A stretch of 11,611 nt of DNA from Gyrodactylus bullatarudis (Eukaryota; Platyhelminthes; Monogenea; Gyrodactylidea; Gyrodactylidae): positions 1-11,611 of the forward strand of contig SSNU01002948.1 in the NCBI GenBank assembly GCA_012064415.1, given 5' to 3'. Made by a program: the position numbers and the translations under genes. Shown here one piece after another: positions 6,978 through 11,611 of this stretch; the stretch's first letter is position 1, and each line of letters opens with the position of its first letter. A model generated the notes under the pieces. It saw only the letters and a program-made list of their open reading frames with translations, ran no database searches and was not told the origin of the DNA.

Positions 6978-7793
6978 GTGTGCGTAATTCGCAGAAAATT
7001 ACTCATATTTTTATTCCGATTATAATTCAATGTTTATTTGACCGATATGAATATTAGGGCTAGCAAAATTTTTTACCTCATTTTTCTGATAGAACTATCG
7101 ATTCTAAGCATTATTTTGTATTTTGAAGCATGTGTCGAAAATGCTGCACCATTAAAAAATTCAGTTTTAAAAATCCAGAATTTTTTAAATCGCCACTCAA
7201 TTTCCATTGAAATTTTATTAGGTTGTTTGAAAAATTCTTGGAAAAATTTTCAATGCTAAATTTTGACTTCTTAAAAAATTCATAGATATAGTGATAGTCA
7301 AGATTAAGTATACACCTATAGAAAAAACCGAAATTAGAGAGATTCTATCGAGCATAACTTTTAAACTAGAGCTGAAAGCCGAAAAGTTTGAGGCAACGAG
7401 TCGTAGAGAATTTTTCGCAATTTATTACAATTCTTTAAGAATTTAAATGCGAGCTTTAATAAACTTTTTAGAGCAAAAATAAGACCTTAAATTCAGTCAA
7501 ACACAAACTCTAATATTTCTCGAAATCCGAACGCTAAAAAATTTCAGAATCTCATTATTTTAAAATGACAAGCATACTGTAAACATTTCACTGAATATTA
7601 AAATTTTTGCTAGACTATGTAAGTTTTCTTTTTTATTAAAAATAGCTTTTTTTATGTCTTTTTTTGTCACCTTGGTTAGCAATTACTAAACATGAGTTAT
7701 AATCATCATTTTCACTTTAATTAGCTTTTGTGAGATTTAGACTCACTTTAACAGTTCTTTGCATTTACAAAAAATTAATGCATGAAAGCTCTG
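6978..7793. other. AT-rich spacer without supported genes
   Basis: A 73-codon ORF at 7038-7259 (plus) is hydrophobic at its start, but its second half coincides with the diverged repeat shared with 3591-3669, so it is probably chance. No RNA gene or transposon end is visible elsewhere in this stretch. Confidence 0.5.
7171..7267. repeat. Diverged repeat shared with 3591-3669
   Basis: Second copy of the gaattttttaaat / cgccactcaattt sequence. It lies about 200 bp upstream of the 387-residue gene. Confidence 0.45.
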
Positions 7794-7942
7794 GATCTGG
7801 TTTTTTTCTGTGCCTTTTTTGAACGTGTGAAAAAAAAGCTTTGGTCTATTTTAATGGATAATTATTAGTTCTCCGTATTGAGTTATGAAGTGAATAAAGG
7901 CTCTCTAACACACAGATGAAAGAAAAAATGTCCTCATCGATT
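7794..7942. repeat. Direct repeat flanking the LINE, copy 1
   Basis: It aligns with 10088-10258 in the same orientation: gatctggtttttttcctgtg-like start, cgtgt, ctttgg, ttagttYtccRtattgagtt and an almost exact acacacagatgaaagaaaaa followed by cctcatcgatt. The two copies bracket the LINE remnant. Confidence 0.85.
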
Positions 7943-8738
7943 TTTCTTCATTAAAAATTTCTAATTTAGAAGCACATCAAGATGGTTTTGAGTAAGAGGT
8001 ATTTTCCTCTTGTTTCTCTCTAAGTTTACTTTGAATCGTGTTGGTATTTTTATTATCAATGACATGAAAACTCACCGCAATTGATTCGTTTCCATTTCAT
8101 CGATGTTAAAAAGTCTCTTTTTCATTGAAAAAAATTACTGGAAAACAAAAGGGGGCAAATCTTTTGAAATTAAATGAAATGAAATTTATTGAAAAATTCA
8201 TAAGTTCTGCTTTACATTCATCATTTTCATATAAAAATAGTTATCATGTACAAAAATAATAACAATGAGTTAAAGGAAAATAGAAAAAAGAAGAAAAATA
8301 TTTCCATGTGTGTACAATAATAATTAAAATAGTTTGTTATAAATCCGTTATAATCTAAACCTTATCTATGAAAAAATATATATAGTTATCGGTATTGATT
8401 CTTCAAGTATTTTTCAATCACAATAGAATTATTACTTTGGGAAATTAAGGTTCTTTTTCTAATTTCTTCAGAATTCTAGATTTTTCCATTATTATTCAAA
8501 AAAGAAAAGAAAAGCTTCTGTCACCAATGTTGCATATTCAGATGATTATAATCTCATTATAGAGTATTCTACTATCTTCAAGTCATTTTTTTTCAACCAG
8601 TTGATCACTTTTCATTCATATTTAATTTTTTTTAAAAGGATCAAGTCCTAGCAGGGATACAGTTTCTAGCTATTTTTAGCTTAGAATACAATATTTATTC
8701 GGTAAAATCTTTTGTTGAAACTCAAAAGAGCAATTATG

Positions 8739-8758
8739 TGATCACTGATCAGTGATCA
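8739..8758. repeat. Perfect 20-bp palindrome
   Basis: The sequence TGATCACTGATCAGTGATCA equals its own reverse complement with no spacer. It lies about 50 bp beyond the C-terminal end of the LINE coding remnant. A binding site or a cruciform-prone relic is possible; no function is evident. Confidence 0.9.
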
Positions 8759-8806
8759 TTATTGATTACACTTCCTGCTGTGATGAATTAGATCCAACAG
8801 GTGAGC

Positions 8807-9004
8807 TTAGACCTGAGATTTTATTTTCTTATCTAAAAAAGACAGTTTACGTCGGAAAATTTTGGCAACTTTTTGAAGCTTCATAGACCATTCGGGCTTC
8901 TCAGGATTCCAGCATCCTGCACAAAATTCAACAACGGATCGTGCCATCATTTTGAAAAGAAAAACTTTCATGAAGTCGTTTTTTATGCATTTATGAATCT
9001 GCAT
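8807..9004 (-). pseudogene. LINE ORF C-terminal fragment
   Basis: The 65-residue frame contains LFKMMARSVVEFCAGCWNP and then EKPEWSMKLQKVAKIFRR. This matches the region after the RT in Jockey/CR1-type elements, which typically reads L(Y/F)K.(L/M)VRS.LEY....WNP....(I/L)..(V)Q...R. The distance from the YADD motif (about 330 bp) is shorter than the usual 150 or so codons, and stops separate the two parts, so sequence between them has been lost. I infer that it belongs to the same element as 9114-10061 because of the shared strand and order. Confidence 0.6.
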
Positions 9005-9113
9005 GCATATGAAAGATCTATGGATATCTTTATAATGTTCTGTAAAGTCAAAAAAGTTATTATATTTAACTAACTAAGTCACGAATTGTGAATTTGGGAT
9101 CGATTTTTTTTCA

Positions 9114-10061
9114 TTAACAAGTAAATTTCCTTGTAATGGGATTGTTGTGAAAGGTGTAATGAAGAAAGTTTTTCTTTACTAAGGCTTTTGAATCATTTGA
9201 AAGAATTTTTAGAGATGTGTTAATGAAATCAATGTCGATAAAGTCATCAAAACTATAGACAATCTTCATATCATCAGCATATTTGAAGATCTTAGCTCCA
9301 GTGACATTTATTTGAGAAAAAACAATATTGAATAGTAGAGGACCTACTTTGGAGCCTTGTGGTACACCTGTGGTAATTAATTCCGGTAATGAGTCTTTAT
9401 TTTCGAAGGAAACATATTGTTTACGTTCCGTTAGATATATTTTTAGCATTTCTAGGAGATGTGAACATACTCCGTGCTGATGACAGATTTCTATAATTTT
9501 GTGAATATAGATTTTGTCAAAGGCTTTAGACAAGTCAATATAAATTACGATAGATTTCTTTTTAATCCTTGTTAAGAAACGATACATAATTCAAGAAATT
9601 AAAAATATTGGTCTCACAGGATTTGCCTTTACAGAATCCATGTTGATCAGGATCTATTTTTTCTATGTCAATTATCCCAAGAATTTTGATGAAAAGAATT
9701 GAGTCAATAATTTTCATGAGGGTGTTTTGTAAAGTTATTAGTCTAAAGTCATTACTATTGGGTTTAGGAATAGGGAAACTTTAGCGAGTAACATAATCAG
9801 GAATAATATTATTAAAAAGTGTTGATTTTTTATAAAAACTATGAATAAAATTTACGTGACTACTCATAAGTATATTGACACCAATCTTATAAGAATCTTT
9901 AGTGTTTTTATTTTTGACTTTTCTTAATAATTTGTAAACTCAGAAAAACTCATAAAGGTATTATTAGAGCATGAATCACAATGGATGAATGCTTGGGTGT
10001 TTATTGGAGCAGAATTGTTGAAAGTTGACATGAAGATATTTTGTAAGGCTTCACAAGTCAT
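9114..10061 (-). pseudogene. LINE reverse transcriptase pseudogene
   Basis: Reverse transcriptases of LINEs copy RNA at a nicked target. Ordered motifs are seen here: MTCEALQNIFMSTFNN (from 10061), a frameshift near 9940, VYKLLRKVKNKNTKDSYKIG, TAA at 9781-9783, then FPIPKPNSNDFRLITLQNTL, DQHGFCKGKSCETN, and a second frameshift near 9590. The intact core follows (9587-9114) with VIYIDLSKAFDKI (catalytic Asp), TTGVPQGSKVGPLLFNI and FKYADDMKIV (catalytic Asp pair, 9270-9281). The motif set identifies a non-LTR RT securely. The frame ends early at 9114 in place of the thumb. Clade is likely Jockey/CR1-like. No endonuclease domain remains. Confidence 0.9.
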
Positions 10062-10087
10062 ATTTTTTTTGTTATTGCTATTTTAAA

Positions 10088-10258
10088 GATCTGGTTTTTT
10101 TTCCTGTGACTTTTTTGTCCGTGTAAAAATCTTTGGCCTTAATAAATTCATTATAATAGATAAATATTAGTTTTCCATATTGAGTTCAATATATTGAGTT
10201 ATCAAGTTCATACAGGCCCTTTAACACACAGATGAAAGAAAAAATTTCCTCATCGATT
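10088..10258. repeat. Direct repeat flanking the LINE, copy 2
   Basis: Counterpart of 7794-7942. It starts about 13-27 bp upstream of the 5'-most recognisable LINE coding sequence. It contains an extra tattgagttcaatatattgag duplication-like stretch. Confidence 0.85.
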
Positions 10259-10439
10259 GCATAAAACTTAATCCGAAATTTGACGCAGATTCTGAACCTG
10301 TTCTTAAAATTTGCAAGTTTTTTTCAGTTTCAGGGATAAAAATTTTGAATTCAAAACTGGAATTTTCCTAGGAATCAATTAGTGAAAATAACTAAAATCA
10401 AAAAATTGTTAACAAAATCTCCTCTATTTATTGTATGCT

Positions 10440-10500
10440 TCACGTCATGACCAATCAGATCAGTGGTCTGATTCTATGTATTAACCAATAATCTGGAGTT
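10440..10500 (+). promoter_or_regulatory. CCAAT/CRE-like cluster upstream of gag
   Basis: cacgtcatgaccaatcagat combines a TGACGT half-site (minus strand) and a CCAAT box. A 7-bp inverted repeat AATCAGA/TCTGATT (10453-10459 and 10467-10473) overlaps it, and a second CCAAT (taaccaata) follows. It lies about 310-370 bp before the gag ATG and may be LTR or leader promoter sequence. The LTR ends and primer-binding site could not be placed in 10259-10809. Confidence 0.25.
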
Positions 10501-10809
10501 TAGAAATTTTATTGAGTTCATCTCGTCATAGTCGGCGAATAATATGAAAAAATTCGGAATTTTTACGTTCAACGAAGTTGAATGTATGATTAAGAAAGTC
10601 ACAGTATCTTAAAACTATCTACTTTTGTGGGAATAGAATCCCAAAGTTCATTCTTTAAAAATTTTAACTTGAAATCTGAAAGGGAGCTGTTGAGGAGGTT
10701 AAGTTCCCACATTTTTGGTTTCATTCAAAAGACTATATTTTAAAGTATTATTTATTTGTTGTTTAAATATTTAAATATAAACCAATTCGACTTCAACTGC
10801 CTTGATATC

Positions 10810-11611
10810 ATGTCTGCTAACAAGCCTTCCACTTCTCATAAAGGAGCCAAGACTAGGTCAGTACCGGTACCCATAACAACTGGCGACATGGACTTGAGAA
10901 CCCAATTAGCTGAGCAAGCTAAAGAGATTCAGTGGCTCATAAATTGCTTATTGTCAAATGATAGACAAATGTTACCCAACACCCAAAACCCACCTTGGCC
11001 AAAAGATACTTTGCTGCAAATCCGCAAATTCGAACAAGATGATATTTTTGCGTCTTTCAACGATTGGTTCAAGCGTTATAAGAGCTTCTTTGTTGGCGAA
11101 TTTGCTCATTACCCAAACTTGATGAAAATCAGACTTCTCACCAGCTTACGCGGGCAGAAAATTCATAATTCCTTATGCAATGAGTTACCCAAACTGTACG
11201 ACGGCGAGATATTTGAAGATGTAGTTACCCATTTGGCAAAAACGTACAAGGACAAGAAGTCCACTTTCAGATACCGATACGAGTATTGTCACCCAATGCA
11301 AAGAGACGATGAGTCCATAAGAGATTTCTCGGAAAGAATAATCGTACTGTCCAACAAGACAAAGTACGAAGAATATACGATCGAGCAGGACCGGCTGACA
11401 AAGTTTATTGCAGGTGTTAACACCAAGTCCGAAATCCGTACGAAGCTCCTGGAGCGTTATTCCAATGGTGATATTAAATCGCTGGAAGAAGGTCTCAATG
11501 CTGCAGAGGCCCACTTAGAGGTCCTCACTACCCAGTCCGTCATCTCCACCCAAAAGCCTCTATCAATAGCTGAGGTCATTTCCAACCCAGAAGACGATAT
11601 CAACAGAGGCA
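10810..11611 (+). CDS. gag: Retrotransposon Gag (Ty3/Gypsy-like), partial at window end
   Basis: An uninterrupted frame of 267 codons runs from ATG 10810 (A at -3) past the end of the window. Gag is the structural protein that packages element RNA into particles. Residues 1-22 are basic and Pro/Ser-rich; 27-48 (MDLRTQLAEQAKEIQWLINC) suggest a short coiled coil. About 68-215 resemble a Retrotrans_gag capsid: FNDWFKRYKSFFVG, KIRLLTSLRGQKI, then YCHPMQRDDESIRDFSERI, and DRLTKFIAGVNTKSEIRTKLLE split into a DRL...FI.G...SEIR..LL pattern. The Q..ESI.DF..R motif followed by DR...F..G is the usual Gypsy capsid signature. A zinc knuckle and pol would lie beyond 11611. Base composition is visibly less AT-rich than the flanks, and there are no disabling changes, which suggests a recent insertion. 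A BEL/Pao or other LTR family is less likely. Confidence 0.8.
   Translation, partial: MSANKPSTSHKGAKTRSVPVPITTGDMDLRTQLAEQAKEIQWLINCLLSNDRQMLPNTQNPPWPKDTLLQIRKFEQDDIFASFNDWFKRYKSFFVGEFAHYPNLMKIRLLTSLRGQKIHNSLCNELPKLYDGEIFEDVVTHLAKTYKDKKSTFRYRYEYCHPMQRDDESIRDFSERIIVLSNKTKYEEYTIEQDRLTKFIAGVNTKSEIRTKLLERYSNGDIKSLEEGLNAAEAHLEVLTTQSVISTQKPLSIAEVISNPEDDINRG

Larger units (their letters stand above)
8163..10075 (-). mobile_element. Decayed non-LTR retrotransposon (LINE), Jockey/CR1-like
   Basis: The minus strand carries scattered but ordered parts of a LINE reverse transcriptase ORF (10061-9114), a C-terminal segment (9004-8807), then about 640 bp without coding and a tail of TTTCA-like short repeats near 8163-8185 that may be its 3' end. 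At least two frameshifts, one stop and one internal deletion make it dead. The 5' ORF and most of the 5' part are missing. The outer limits are approximate; the 5' side abuts a direct repeat at 10088. Confidence 0.6.

Noticed and set aside
7038..7259. 73-codon plus-strand ORF with a hydrophobic N-terminus
   Set aside because: It half overlaps a diverged dispersed repeat, has no homology that I recognise and no promoter; probably chance.
8510..8640. Plus-strand frame reading VAYSDDYNLIIEY, suggestive of an RT YxDD box
   Set aside because: No other RT motif lies on either side in that frame; the resemblance is too short.
8873..9073. 66-codon plus-strand ORF
   Set aside because: It is antisense to the LINE C-terminal fragment, which has a recognisable motif on the other strand.
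10259..10809. 5' LTR and primer-binding site for the Gag element
   Set aside because: TG...CA limits and TGG-starting sites were considered (for example near 10718), but none matches a known tRNA 3' end well enough to call.
11185..11514. 109-codon minus-strand frame
   Set aside because: It lies wholly antisense to the Gag ORF, which has clear family motifs.
1..11611. CRISPR array, bacterial operon, rRNA or complete tRNA gene
   Set aside because: No regularly spaced repeats, ribosome binding sites, rRNA-like segments or foldable tRNA were found.

Overview
The window looks like AT-rich, gene-poor nuclear DNA of an invertebrate animal, possibly an arthropod. I infer this from long A/T-rich spacers, the lack of bacterial-type operons or ribosome binding sites, and remains of four kinds of eukaryotic element: a Penelope-like element, a LINE, a hAT-like DNA transposon and an LTR retrotransposon. 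The species cannot be named from the sequence.

Layout. 1-438 (minus): a broken piece of serine hydroxymethyltransferase (SHMT). 439-1498: non-coding apart from one end of a dispersed ~40 bp repeat and a doubtful 54-codon ORF. 1499-3085 (minus): two head-to-tail, internally deleted copies of one Penelope-like retroelement. 3086-5813: a block of partly duplicated repeats holding a probable hAT-like transposon (3346-5701, 8-bp target duplication) and a possible SINE relic. 5814-6977 (minus): the only convincing complete cellular-type ORF. It encodes a 387-residue protein of unknown family made of two 163-residue repeats, and its stop codon and polyadenylation signal lie in sequence shared with the repeat block. 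6978-7793: spacer. 7794-10258: a decayed LINE (minus) bracketed by direct repeats of about 150-170 bp. 10259-10809: upstream region with CCAAT-like motifs. 10810-11611 (plus): an uninterrupted Gag ORF running off the window, the youngest-looking element here.

Nothing suggests the genes work as a pathway; the window reads as a transposon graveyard around one possible host or captured gene. The items most worth following are the duplicated 387-residue protein and the way the repeat block joins its 3' end.
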